Source: Symbiodinium natans (taxonomy: Eukaryota; Sar; Dinophyceae; Suessiales; Symbiodiniaceae). Taken from it: a DNA stretch of 64,000 bases. This document shows positions 1 to 9,489 of the stretch, piece after piece. Each line of letters starts with the position of its first letter. Positions within the stretch are counted from its first letter, which is position 1. The position numbers and the translations under genes are program-made. The notes under the pieces are model-generated. The model saw only the letters and a list, made by a program, of their open reading frames with translations. It was not told where the DNA came from and did no database searches. The DNA lies in contig CAJNDS010000336.1 of assembly GCA_905221605.1 (NCBI GenBank), positions 535,001-599,000 of the forward strand, given 5' to 3'.

Positions 1-584
1 CATCGGCTTACCCGGCTTTCTTTCAAGCACAGCTGGCGAATCATGCACCAGCCAGGATGTCATTGTTCTGGTGGTTTGCTACCCGAGCTGCAGTTCATGA
101 AGACATTTGCTTCAACATTGAAAAAAGGAAGCCTATGGTGGTCTTTTGCTTCCTTGCAGAAGCTTGGTTGATTACGCTGACGCTCGCTGCTATTGTCATC
201 CATGGCAAGGACTATGTGATCTTGTGCTATGCTGTCGCATATGGCATCATGTTGGGCTTTGCAACAGTTGTGTTTCTTTACATGGGTTCCGAAGTGAACG
301 CCCTGCTGACAGAAGGTACCCAGCGGGTGCGTGACATGGTTGATGCACGTGATCCAACCACACCTGATTCATGCCCGGTGCGAACCCCGTGGGCGCCCTC
401 GAGGCAGGACCATGAACTTCTTGACCATGCAAAAGTACATGAGCTTCGGCTGAGCTTTCTGGGCCTCAACATCGACGAGAACGTTTGGAAAGCTTGCGCC
501 ACACCACTGGGGGGCTTCGCGATAGCCATATTATATGGCATTTTGAAGCAGGCCCTTGGCCCAATAATGGGAAGCTTAGAATGA
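1..584 (+). CDS. 3' part of a small membrane protein gene, unrecognised family
   Basis: The reading frame is already open at the left edge of the window, so the ATG at 57 need not be the true start; codons upstream of it also look coding. The protein has a basic and aromatic stretch, then two adjacent hydrophobic segments (about residues 27-46 and 52-75 counted from the ATG at 57), a charged 70-residue loop rich in Pro, Arg and Asp, and a last hydrophobic segment (about residues 148-170) just before the stop at 582-584. This pattern suggests an integral membrane protein with three helices in the visible part. I do not recognise the family and assign no function. Codon use is ordinary and no telomeric repeat interrupts the frame, unlike most of the window. 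It could be the last exon of a longer transporter or channel-like gene running in from the left. Confidence 0.5.
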   Translation, partial: SAYPAFFQAQLANHAPARMSLFWWFATRAAVHEDICFNIEKRKPMVVFCFLAEAWLITLTLAAIVIHGKDYVILCYAVAYGIMLGFATVVFLYMGSEVNALLTEGTQRVRDMVDARDPTTPDSCPVRTPWAPSRQDHELLDHAKVHELRLSFLGLNIDENVWKACATPLGGFAIAILYGILKQALGPIMGSLE

Positions 585-849
585 GCGTCGGAAAAAATTT
601 GGGGGGCCGCCCTAGCTCCGGGTCTCCTTTCGTTCAGTTCCAAGCCTCCCGAAGGAAACTGTGGACGTTCATGTCTCTGTTTGAGGCTCAGCATCCGCAA
701 AGCTATGAAAATTCAAGATGGCTGGAACCAGGGGGCAGGTGATCCGTGCAAGATGGGTCTTTGGCACTTTGTTTGGTGTCTTGGCGTCTAATTCCTGCTG
801 CTGGCAATTCGAAGAATGACTCCCTGCTGACTGCGCAAGAAAAATCGCG

Positions 850-901
<52 letters not shown>

Positions 902-1240
902 ACATGAAGCATGTAGACTTCTCTAAGAAATTCCTGGGCGAGTGAGTGGTTCCTTTATTGAGGAGAGGTTTATAGTTGAGTACCGGGCCTTTGTTATTTG
1001 TTTGAATTTGAGGGGGGCCTATGATAATGAGGTTAACAACAAGGCTTAGTACTTTGGCGTGCTTGGTCCCGTTTCAGAAGCCTGAAGCCCGAACCCTGAT
1101 TTAAAGTTAAGCCCTACCCCCCAAGCCCCGAATCCAAAGCCTCATAAAAAAACTTAAATCCCTGCACCCGCACTGCGGCCTTCAACTGCTGCAACCCAGG
1201 ACCCCTACTAGAGCTATCCAAATGCCACCGTGAACGCACC
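585..1240. other. gene-poor flank
   Basis: Apart from the GT microsatellite at 853-899 I see no supported gene. Weak CCCTAAA-like decay products appear near 1085-1140. Confidence 0.5.
853..899. repeat. (GT)n microsatellite
   Basis: Uninterrupted alternating T and G for about 47 bases, 270 bases downstream of the first gene. Minus-strand reading gives only Thr-His repeats, so ORFs across it are artefacts. Confidence 0.95.
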
Positions 1241-1457
1241 GTGCACCCCGCGCCCGCGCCAACAGCCCAAACAATAAGCCCTAAAGCCATACAAGATTCT
1301 CTAAACCCCTCTTGCTCTTCAGGGCGCTTCAAGCTTCCCCTTCCTCAGCGACCTTCCTGCCGAGGTGCCATCCCGAAGCAGGGTAAGGTTGAACGGATAT
1401 GGTTTTCCCCTACATCACTGTGTCGGTTTTTGTTGTTAGCCCCTCCTCGTCCCGCCC

Positions 1458-1625
1458 TCACATCGCACACCTACGCCTTCACGCCGCACTCACACCGCAC
1501 TCACACCGCGCACCGCGCACACACCGCACACCACGCACCACCCGCACACCCGCTCCCTTCACACCGCATCCCTACGCGGGTTCGGCGGTGGCGCCCTCAC
1601 ACCGCACTCACACACCTCACAAACA
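1458..1625. repeat. CACACCGCACT-type minisatellite
   Basis: About 170 bases of imperfect units built from CACACCGCA and CACTCACACCGCA. ORFs through it have low-complexity His/Thr/Pro composition and are not credible genes. Confidence 0.8.
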
Positions 1626-1911
1626 AAAGGTGCTGAAGCCGAAGGCGGTGATTTTTGAAAGTTTTCAGCAATGCCCGAGGTTCATGGCATCTTGGTGGCC
1701 CAGTGGTGCCCTTGACCCTTGGTTTGGTTCTGGGTTCCCTTAAAAAGCAACCAACCCCAAAAAGGGTGCCCTTTGATGATATGATTACTGGGCTACCAAG
1801 GCATGGCTTCGCCTCTCGAAGTGTACCCGGCGTTTGTAGCGTGCTCCGCCCCCAAGGCCTGATAATGGCTCATTAAGCCCGCCGCCGCGGGCGCTCCAAG
1901 CACCTGAGCCG

Positions 1912-2036
1912 TAACACCCTAAGCCCTAAGCCCAAAAGCCCTAAACCCAAAGCCCTAAGGCTTAAACCCTAAACCCTAAGCCCTAAACCCTGAACCCGAA
2001 GCCCTAAGCCCTAAACCCTAAACCCGAAACCCTAAG
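1912..2036. repeat. degenerate CCCTAAA/CCCTAAG tract
   Basis: Heptamers with frequent CCCTAAG, CCCGAAG and CCCGAAA variants, ahead of the conserved island at 2040-2160. Confidence 0.9.
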
Positions 2037-2457
2037 GTTAGCAACTCAGAGCCCCGAAGCTTGCACGAACGGGTTTTCGACCGCCTGCGAAGAAGCCTCT
2101 TGAGCCCGAGCCCAGTATAGCAGCGAATGCGCAGACACTCACAAGAGCTTTTCGCTGACTAGGAGGGTTTAGGGTTTAGGGTTTTCGGAAACCCCATAAA
2201 CCCTTGTGCCTCCAAAAGTGTTCGTACACTACAACACTTGACCAGAAGCGTCGGCCGCTGAGCAGGAGCACTCGACTTGATTCAGATTCATTTTCTACAT
2301 ATTCTGCATACTGGTCCTTAGATAAGGAGTTTGGGGAACAGGGGTTCTAGTGCCGTTTGGATCCAAACAGCGAGCATCAGTGAAGGGACATCTGATCTGA
2401 AGCCCACAATGCCCGAATCCAGAAAGGCCCCCTGGTTCTTCATGGGGAATGAGGGAT

Positions 2458-2550
2458 AGGGTTTAGGGTTTAGGGTTTAGGGTTTTGGGTTTAGGGTTTG
2501 GGGTTTGGGGTTTGGGGTTTAGGGTGTAGGGTGGAGGGTGGAGGGTGTAC
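2458..2550. repeat. TTTAGGG/TTTGGGG tract 5' of the ARM gene
   Basis: G-strand telomere-like repeat decaying to TTTGGGG and GTGGAGG, ending 30 bases before the ATG at 2580. The same arrangement precedes the paralogue (8605-8690), so it predates the duplication. It may lie in the promoter or 5' leader. Confidence 0.85.
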
Positions 2551-2579
2551 GGAGCACGTAGGGCCTTTGCGACCCAGCC

Positions 2580-4898
2580 ATGGCGCAAGCCCTGGACGAT
2601 TTCAGATCCGAGCTCTCCGGGCTGTGCCTCAGCCAGGACCTAGAGCAGAACTTCAGGGCCTCCATGCAGAGAGCGGCCCAGAACGTTCGGCTCGCATCGG
2701 AGCAGCTGCAGCATGTCGGAGGTGATCCCTCCAAGCTCACCCTGGAGTTTCGCGCCGAGTGGCGGAAGCACGAGGCCGCGCTGGCGACCCTGGACGCGGA
2801 GGTTGCGATGGCCGCCACTGAGAAGGGAGAGCTGAACGCGCTGTACTACGACCCGTTGACCCTGCTGAGACGGAAAGCGTTCTACGGCAAAGTCCTGAAA
2901 ATGCTGGAAGGCAAGGCCTTGACTCTGACCGTGGCCTCCGCCGACATCGACAACCTCAAGGTCGTGAACGACGGCTGGTCCCACGCGCACGGCGACTTTG
3001 CCATCATGCAGGTGGCCGAGGTCGTGGCCGAGCAGGCGGAGGCCTGGAACGCGCAGCAGCGCGAGGCCGTTTGCGTCCCGTTCCGGTTCGGCGGCGGCGA
3101 GTTCGTCTTTGCCATCGTGGCCCAGCAGGGCGCCGGCGCAGACCTCGGCGGGTTCCTGGAGCAGCTTCGGAAGGCGGTGGTGGAGCGGCTCCGCGGGAAC
3201 TTCGACTTCACCAAGCTGGACGCAGCAAAGCGGACGGGCCGCAACGGGCGGACGATCAGAGCACGGGGCCCATCCATCAGCATCGCCGCCTCCGCGTCGA
3301 CGAGCTGCGAGCTGAAGGCCGTCCCGGAGCTCCACCAGCTCTACGTGGCGGCGGCCGCGAAGGCTTTGATCAAGAAGGGCGAGGACCCCCAAGGCGGCGT
3401 GCGGCTGCCGGTGGAGCGCCTCCAGCTCCAACAGCTGATTGCCGGACTCCGGGGCAGCGAGGAGCAGCAAGCGGAGGCGGCAGAAAAACTGATGAGGCTG
3501 TCTGCAAGGGCGGCCGCAAACCCGGTAGCGATCGTAGAGGCCGGTGCTATCCCGAAACTTGTGGAGCTCCTCAAACATGGGACTCCGAACGTTCTGGACA
3601 AGGCCGCGGCAGCGCTGCAAAATCTGGCAGCCTACACCGAGAACGAAGTGGCAATCACGAAGGCCCGGGCTATCCCTCCGCTCGTCGAGCTGCTGAGGGA
3701 TGGCGCCCCCGTGGCGCAGGAGAAGGCAGCGGCAGCGCTGCAAAATCTGGCACGAAACGCCGGTGAGAACCAGGTGGCCATCACGAAGGCCGGGGCCATC
3801 CCTCCGCTCGTCGAGCTCCTGCGGGATGGCACCCCTGTGGCACAGGAGAAGGCCGCGGGAGCTCTGCAAAATCTGGCACAAAACGCCGAGAACCAGGTGG
3901 CCATCGCGAAGGCGGGGCCCATCCCTCGGCTTGTCGAGCTCCTGAGAGATGGCGCTCCCGTGGCGCAGGAGAAGGCAGCGGCAGCGCTGCGAAATCTGGC
4001 AGCAAACGCCGAGAACAAGGTGGCGATCGCAAAGGCCGGAGCCATCCCTCTGCTCGTCGAGCTCCTGAGGGATGGCACCCTCGTGGTGCAAGCGGCGGGG
4101 GCTCTGCGAAATCTGGCAGGCAACGCCGAGAACCAGGTGTCCATCGCGAAGGCTGGGGCCATCCCTCCGCTTGTTGAGCTCGTGAGGGATGGCACCCTCA
4201 TGGTGCAGGAGATGGCCACGGGAGTGGTGCGAAATTTGGCATGCAATGCCGAGAACAAGGTGGCGATCGCAAAGGCCGGGGCCATCCCTCTGCTCGTCGA
4301 GCTCCTGAGAGATGGCGCCCCGGTGGCGCGGGAGGCCGCGGGAGCACTGGCAAATCTGGCAATCAACGCCGAGAACCGGGTGTCCATCGCGAAGGCGGGC
4401 GCCATCCCTCCGCTCGTCGAGCTCCTGAGGGATGGCAATTTTGTGGCACAGGACAATACCGCGTGGGCGCTGCAACATCTGGCACAAAACGCCGAGAACC
4501 AGGTGGCCATTGTGGAGGCCGGGGCCATCCCTCCGCTCGTCGAGCTCCTGCGGGGTGGCACCCCCGTGGCACAGGAGGATGCCGCGGGTGCGCTTCGTAA
4601 TCTTACACAAAACGCTGAGAACCAGGTGGCCATCGTGGAGGCCGGGGCCATCCCTCCGCTCGTCGAGCTCCTGAGGGATGGCACGCCCATGGCACAGAAG
4701 GATGCGGCGGGAGCGCTGCGAAAGCTGTCAGGCAACGCTGAGAATAAGGTGGCCAAACAGAGAGAAGGCACCTCATGTGATTGCAAGAATGCCACGATGC
4801 AAGTACATTGTCTTTGCTGGCATAGTCTCCTTCTATGGGCTGAAGAACTTCGGCGAAGCCTGCGTGGCAGTCCAGGGCCACGCGAAGATTGGCACTAG
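2580..4898 (+). CDS. degenerate GGDEF domain fused to Armadillo repeats
   Basis: 772 codons, ATG at 2580, with no internal stop. Residues 1-88 are helical and charged. Residues 90-275 have a full GGDEF (diguanylate cyclase) layout: DPLTLLRRKAF at 91-101, ADIDNLKVVND at 121-131, HGD at 137-139, RFGGGEF at 169-175 and SISIAAS at 232-238. The signature reads GGGEF, so the third residue, a metal ligand in active cyclases, is Gly and catalysis is doubtful. Residues ~285-740 hold about eleven 41-42-residue Armadillo units of the form NAENQVAIAKAGAIPPLVEL, a protein-binding superhelix as in vacuolar protein 8. The last unit breaks off at the codons for NAENK. What follows is unlike Armadillo, and AAG|GTGGCC there could be a splice donor, so the last ~28 codons (after 4812) and the stop may be intronic read-through. 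No partner is known; a scaffold role is inferred. Confidence 0.85.
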   Translation: MAQALDDFRSELSGLCLSQDLEQNFRASMQRAAQNVRLASEQLQHVGGDPSKLTLEFRAEWRKHEAALATLDAEVAMAATEKGELNALYYDPLTLLRRKAFYGKVLKMLEGKALTLTVASADIDNLKVVNDGWSHAHGDFAIMQVAEVVAEQAEAWNAQQREAVCVPFRFGGGEFVFAIVAQQGAGADLGGFLEQLRKAVVERLRGNFDFTKLDAAKRTGRNGRTIRARGPSISIAASASTSCELKAVPELHQLYVAAAAKALIKKGEDPQGGVRLPVERLQLQQLIAGLRGSEEQQAEAAEKLMRLSARAAANPVAIVEAGAIPKLVELLKHGTPNVLDKAAAALQNLAAYTENEVAITKARAIPPLVELLRDGAPVAQEKAAAALQNLARNAGENQVAITKAGAIPPLVELLRDGTPVAQEKAAGALQNLAQNAENQVAIAKAGPIPRLVELLRDGAPVAQEKAAAALRNLAANAENKVAIAKAGAIPLLVELLRDGTLVVQAAGALRNLAGNAENQVSIAKAGAIPPLVELVRDGTLMVQEMATGVVRNLACNAENKVAIAKAGAIPLLVELLRDGAPVAREAAGALANLAINAENRVSIAKAGAIPPLVELLRDGNFVAQDNTAWALQHLAQNAENQVAIVEAGAIPPLVELLRGGTPVAQEDAAGALRNLTQNAENQVAIVEAGAIPPLVELLRDGTPMAQKDAAGALRKLSGNAENKVAKQREGTSCDCKNATMQVHCLCWHSLLLWAEELRRSLRGSPGPREDWH

Positions 4899-5005
4899 CG
4901 TCGCCAAGGCCGTGTCGAAAACAGACCAGGGCGCCTCTGCAGAAGTCTTTTGTGGGCCACAGCTTTGCTTTGCTTTCCACGAATCTCCCACCCTGCGCCC
5001 GAGTT

Positions 5006-5207
5006 CACTTATATCCTCGCACAGGTTTTAGGGCCCTAAAGGGCCCTATAAACTGTAGGAGCCTTGTTTAGGCTTTAGGGTTCAGGGAGCTGTTTGGCTT
5101 AGTTGCTGCAGTTTCGTTTAGGTTGTGTCCCATCCTGAAGCCAACGCCCAACAAATCTCCTGGTGACGGGAGACTCAAGTCCGCTCCAACTGAAAATCCT
5201 TAACCCT
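5006..5207. repeat. downstream duplicated flank of the ARM locus (partner 10780-10982)
   Basis: Shares CTTATATCCTC, AGGGCCCT runs, a GTTGCTGCAGTTTCGT block and a TCCTTAACCC end with 10780-10982, marking the right side of the duplicated ARM locus. The GGGCCC palindromes differ in number between copies. Confidence 0.75.
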
Positions 5208-5209
5208 TC

Positions 5210-5300
5210 CCTAAACCCTAAACCCTAAACCCTAAACCCTAAACCCTAAACCCTAAACCCTAAACCCTAAACCCTAAACCCTAAACCCTAAACCCTAAAT
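5210..5300. repeat. (CCCTAAA)n tract
   Basis: About 13 near-perfect C-strand telomeric heptamers. Confidence 0.97.
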
Positions 5301-5420
5301 CCCAAAAACCCTCTAAAGCTCTAGAGACAGAGGCCGGCGAGGCCTCCGGGCGCGGGTTTGCGCCGGCTGGGCGGGGCTCAAAAAGCCCGACCGCCCCCCC
5401 ATCCTACGTGAGCCTGTAAT

Positions 5421-5478
5421 AACCCTAAACCCTAAACCCTAAACCCTAAACCCTAAACCCTAAACCCTAAACCCTAAA
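5421..5478. repeat. (CCCTAAA)n tract
   Basis: About eight perfect heptamers, 120 bases after the previous tract. The GC-rich island between them (5310-5420) shows no clear gene. Confidence 0.95.
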
Positions 5479-5675
5479 AAGCTCAGGCCCGAAGCCCATC
5501 GAAACTCCGAAACGCCAAGCCCTCAAACCTCAGCCCTAAGCCCTAAGCCCTAAGCCCTAAACCCTAAGCCCTAAACCTTAAACCCTAAACCCTAAATCCT
5601 AAGCCGAGGGGGTATTGGAGTTACAAGTACTGGCTTTATCGGTTGTAGGTTCGCAGCCCCAAAAAGGTAAGAGCC

Positions 5676-6350
5676 TACCATGTGACAAGAAATGATGAGG
5701 GTTTAGGGTTCAGGGTTCAGGGTTTAGGAGCGGTTTAGGTTTACTGTAGGTCTGGAGTCTGCAGGGTTTGGAATTCAGCCTGTGGGTGCTGCGATGGACA
5801 TCGGGCCTCATGCGCACATGCCCCCAAACATTGACATCCAAACCTGGAGCCCGGAACCTTCAGCCCCAAGCCCTAAACCCTAAACTCTAAACCCTAAACC
5901 CTGAACCCTAAACCCTAAACCCTAAACCCTAAACCCAACCGATAAGGGCGGCTCAGGGCCCCCAGGTTGAGGGCTTCAGGCTTACTGGATTTCGGGATCG
6001 CGGCTTTTGGGGCCCAGGGCTTAGGGTTTCGGGCTTCGGGCTTCGGGTTTAGGGTTTAGGGTTTAGGGTTTGGGGTTTAGGGGTTTGGGCTTAGGGCTTC
6101 AAGGGTCTGGAGGCCAGGGTTAGGGTTTACGGCTGAGGGATGGCTGCTTGGGGAACTAAGACCTAAACTCCCGAAACCCCAAACCCTAACCCCTAAACCC
6201 CCCAAGCCCCAATGCACCTTCAACTAAGCCCCAAGCCGCAAGAATCCCTCCCTTCCAAACCCTGCAGACTCCAGACCTACAGTAAACCTAAACCGCTCCT
6301 AAACCCTGAACCCTGAACCCTAAACCCTCATCATTTCTTGTCACATGGTA
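5676..6350. repeat. perfect 98-bp inverted repeat, arms 5676-5773 and 6253-6350
   Basis: The reverse complement of 6253-6350 equals 5676-5773 at every base I compared. Each arm includes degenerate telomeric repeat and unique sequence (GGTCTGGAGTCTGCAGGG). The 479-base spacer is mostly mixed-orientation telomere-like repeat. There is no transposase ORF inside. Confidence 0.9.
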
Positions 6351-6392
6351 TTTCGGCCCACACCCAAAGAGCCCTCGCCCGAGACTGCCACG

Positions 6393-6398
6393 CAAACC

Positions 6399-6484
<86 letters not shown>
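6393..6484. repeat. (CCCTCAA)n variant telomeric array
   Basis: About 13 copies of a single variant heptamer, A to C at one position, with no standard heptamer among them. ORFs reading it as repeated Pro/Ser/Thr/Leu/Asn are artefacts. Confidence 0.95.
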
Positions 6485-6485
<1 letters not shown>

Positions 6486-7105
6486 TTAGCACAGTTCGCC
6501 AGCACCTGCGATTTTTCGGGGGGCCATGCATCTCACTTCTCTGATCTGAGGAGCCGGAGTCCCCAGACTTAAGTTTCGGGTTTAGGGTTTGGGGTTTGGG
6601 TTTCGGGTTTCGGGTTTAGGGTGTTTCGAGTTTGAGGTTTTAGGGCAAGTTTTCGGGTAAGTTAAGGGTTATACAGGTTTTAGCGGACTCAGCGCTGCGA
6701 TGTACATGAAGTCAGGGATAGGATGAAACCTACCCGTTTTTCTGTTCTGCGTCTCTGTTTGGAGGCGGGCTTCGGATCTGTGGATCATGGGGTTTGAGTT
6801 TTCCGGGGGCGGGGTATAGGTTTCGGGTATAAGGTTTAGGGGTTATTCTCCCACCCTTGGCGTGGAGCTTTTGGCTTGTAACTCAGCTATTCTCCTCACC
6901 CGGGTCTCGTGTATTCCCTCAATTAATCCTGCAGAGTATCCCTGGCGTGCCCTGAACCAACTTACCCTAGCAGAGTAGCTGGGTCAAACCTTTATAGCGT
7001 GAACAGAAAGCCCTTAAGTCCCACACGAAGCCTTTCGGACCCCAAGCCCAGGGCGATGCGGCCACAGCTGCCGCCGGCGTCCGCTGGAAAAGACCAGGAC
7101 ACAGG
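6485..7105. repeat. duplicated segment, copy A (partner 37608-38530)
   Basis: Shares at least five unique blocks in order with 37608-38530, for example CACAGTTCGCCAGCACCTGC and GGCTTCGGATCTGTGGATCA. Three telomeric tracts in the partner are missing here. No gene seen. Confidence 0.85.
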
Positions 7106-7177
7106 GTTTAGGGTTTAGGGTTTAGGGTTTAGGGTTTAGGGTTTAGGGTTTAGGGTTTAGGGTTTAGGGTTTAGGGT
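7104..7177. repeat. (TTTAGGG)n tract
   Basis: About ten perfect heptamers in G-strand orientation. Confidence 0.97.
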
Positions 7178-7179
7178 AG

Positions 7180-7830
7180 TGCAGGGTTCAGGCCAAGGGC
7201 TGTTGGGGGTTATAGGGTTTGTGAGGGTTAGGGGTTTATTCGGGCTAAGAGGGGCAAACTAGAGGCTTGATAGCGGTTTCAGGGGTTTAACTGCGGGTTG
7301 AGGGTTTAGGGGTTTAATGAGGGTTTAAGCCCCAAAACCCACCAGCCCCTCAACCCTAAGCCCAAAAACCCTCACAAACCTCAAGCCCAAACCCCTCAAC
7401 CCTTAAACCCCAAACCCCGGAACCCCTTAACCCCTCAACCCCTGAAACCCTCAACCCCTAACCTTAACCCCTCAACCCTTCAAACCCTTATCACCTCACA
7501 AGCCCGCAGGCCTTAGCCGGCAGACGATGAACTCCTGAGAGGCCGCGGGAGATGGGGGGCTGATGTTTGGGGCTCCTCGTCTGGCCTAATGCACCCTTGA
7601 AACCCTACACCTTCAGAAGCCCCCAAGCGTTCTTCTTGAAGGTGGCCGAAGAGAATCCTCTTGCGAATCTACAAAAAGCAGGCCTTGGAAGCCCTGAGGC
7701 CAAAAAATCCTAGGTCCTAAGCCGCAAACCCACGCACAGACAGTGGGGGCTCAGCTTAGGCTATAGGAGTCTAACCTGAACCCTCAAAGCCGAAGTGGAG
7801 TAAATACACCCCTCAACCAAGGCCAAAAAA
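7180..7830. other. decayed telomeric repeats and unique DNA, no gene seen
   Basis: First G-strand then C-strand degenerate repeat (7190-7500), followed by about 300 bases of unique sequence with no open frame of note. Confidence 0.5.
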
Positions 7831-8265
7831 TGAAGTTTGAAGGTTTTCAGCCCTGCCCCGAGGTTCATGGCATGGCTTCGCCCCTCGAAGTGTACCCGGA
7901 AATGGGAGTGTGCTCAGCCCCGAGGCCGTACATAGAAGGCTCATAAAGCCCACCGCCGCGGGCGCTCCAAGCAGCTGAGCCGCAACGACCTAAACCCTCA
8001 ACCCTAAACCCTAAAGCCTAAACCCTCAACCCTGAACCCTAAACCCTAAACCCTACGGTCTTAGCAACTCAGAGCCCCCAAAGCTTGCACGAACGCTCGG
8101 TTTTCGACCGCCTGCAAGGAAGCCACTTGAGCCCAAGCCCAGTATAGCAGCGAATGCGCAGCCGCTCGCAAGAGCTTTTCGCTGACTAGGAGGGTTTAGG
8201 GTTTAGGGTTTTTGAAAACCCCATAAACCCTTGTGCCTCTAAAAGTGTTCGTATTACAACACTTG

Positions 8266-8300
8266 TTTAGGGTTTAGGGTTTAGGGTTTAGGGTTTGGGG
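8266..8300. repeat. 35-bp telomeric insertion of five heptamers
   Basis: Four TTTAGGG plus one TTTGGGG sit between CACTTG and ACCAGAAG. In copy 1 CACTTG and ACCAGAAG are directly adjacent (2235-2248). Confidence 0.95.
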
Positions 8301-8368
8301 ACCAGAAGCGTCGGCCGCTGAGCAGGAGCACTCGACTTGACTCAGATTCAATTCTACAGATTCTGCAT

Positions 8369-8472
8369 GCCCTAAACCCGAAACCCAAGCCCTAAACCCT
8401 AAACCCTAAACCCTAATCCCTAAACCCTAAACCCTAAACCCTAATCCCTAAACCCTAAACCCTAAACCCTTA
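8369..8472. repeat. C-strand telomeric insertion in duplicated DNA
   Basis: About 104 bases of CCCTAAA with CCCTAAT variants between TTCTGCAT and CTTAAACAAGGA. Copy 1 has only a few bases at the matching place (about 2309-2318). Opposite orientation to the insertion 70 bases upstream. Confidence 0.9.
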
Positions 8473-8717
8473 AACAAGGATTTTGGGGAACTGGGGTTCT
8501 AGTGCCGTTTGGGGCGTCCAACGGCGAGCATCAGTGAAGGGACATCTGATCTGAAGCCCACAATCCCCGAATTCTGTTCTTCATGGGAAATGAGGGGAAG
8601 GGTTGAAAGGGTTTAGGGTTTAGGGTTTTGGGTTTTGGGTTTGGGGTTTTGGGTTTAGGGTGTGTAGGGTGCATGGTGTAGGGTGTAGGGAGCACGTAGG
8701 GCGTTTGCGACCCAGCC

Positions 8718-9485
8718 ATGGCACTTGCCCTAGACGAGATCAGATCCGAGCTCGCCGGGCTGTGCCTCAGCAAGGGCCTGGAGCAAAAGTGCAGGGCCTC
8801 CATGTCGGAGGTGATCCCTCCAAGCTCACCGTGGAGTTGCGCGCCGAGTGGCGGAAGCAGGAGGCCGCGCTGGCGACCCTAGAGGCGGAGGTTGCGATGG
8901 AGGCTGGCAAGGGAGGACGTTGAAAACCTGGTGGCCATCGCGAAGGCCGGCGCCCTCCCGAAGCTTGTGGAGCTCCTCAGCCATGGGACTCCGAAGGTGC
9001 AAGAGGGGGCTGCTGTGGTGCTGGGGAACCTGGCAGCCGGCAACGCCGAGAACAAGGTGGCGATCGCAGAGACCGGGGTCATCCCTCGGCTCGTCGAGCT
9101 CCTGAATACTGGCACGCCCACGGGGCAGGAGCGTGCCGCGGGAGCGCTGCAGAATCTGTCAGCCCACAACGACGAGATCAAGGTGCGGACCGCGAAGGCC
9201 AGGGCCATCCGTCTGCTCGTGGAGCTCCTGAGGCAAGGCACCCCGGTGGCGCAGGAGTTTGCTGCGGGAGTGCTGTGGAACCTCACCGGTCGGGCCGAGA
9301 ACCTGGCGGAGGCCAAGGCCTGTGGAGCCCTCGACGCGGCCGCGGAGCTCTCCGTCTCCGGTACCCTTGCAGCCCAAGAGATCGCGAAGCAGCTGACGTC
9401 GCGGCTGCAGAGCGATGCCTCGTTCATGGACTTCTTGCGAATGGGTTTCGCAATGTTTGACGCACGTGGCACCTCGAGCAGTTAA
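8718..9485 (+). pseudogene. broken Armadillo paralogue lacking the GGDEF domain
   Basis: The start (ATG at 8718) matches the ARM gene at 2580. A 49-bp deletion between two CATG copies then shifts the frame, and the original frame ends at TAG 8880-8882. The shifted frame keeps the homologous residues (GGDPSKLTVELRAEW, then AALATLEAEVAM) until TGA near 8921. The whole GGDEF region is missing. From about 8892 a clean open frame of ~197 codons carries four Armadillo units beginning ENLVAIAKAGALPKLVELL, then a non-repeat tail ending GTSSS and a stop at 9483-9485. The Armadillo part has many replacements but no stop. Either this is a decayed duplicate, or the 3' part is still expressed from another start or through splicing. 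It shares its upstream G-strand tract and flanks with the intact gene. Confidence 0.7.
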
Positions 9486-9489
9486 GTAC

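Larger units (their letters stand above)
1655..2830. repeat. segmental duplication, copy 1 (partner 7830-8925)
   Basis: Unique-looking blocks occur in the same order and orientation in both copies, including the region upstream of the ARM gene, its ATG and its first ~75 codons. Copy 2 carries two telomeric tracts (8266-8300 and about 8369-8472) that are absent here. Matching flanks also occur downstream at about 5005-5207 and 10780-10982. Confidence 0.85.

Noticed and set aside
669-912. Minus-strand Thr-His-rich peptides
   Set aside because: Read through the GT microsatellite.
2640-4610. 656-codon minus-strand ORF opposite the ARM gene
   Set aside because: It is the shadow of regularly repeated Armadillo codons on the plus strand and has no domain.
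6393-6484. CRISPR-like array
   Set aside because: Units are adjacent 7-mers without spacers, and the genome is eukaryotic.
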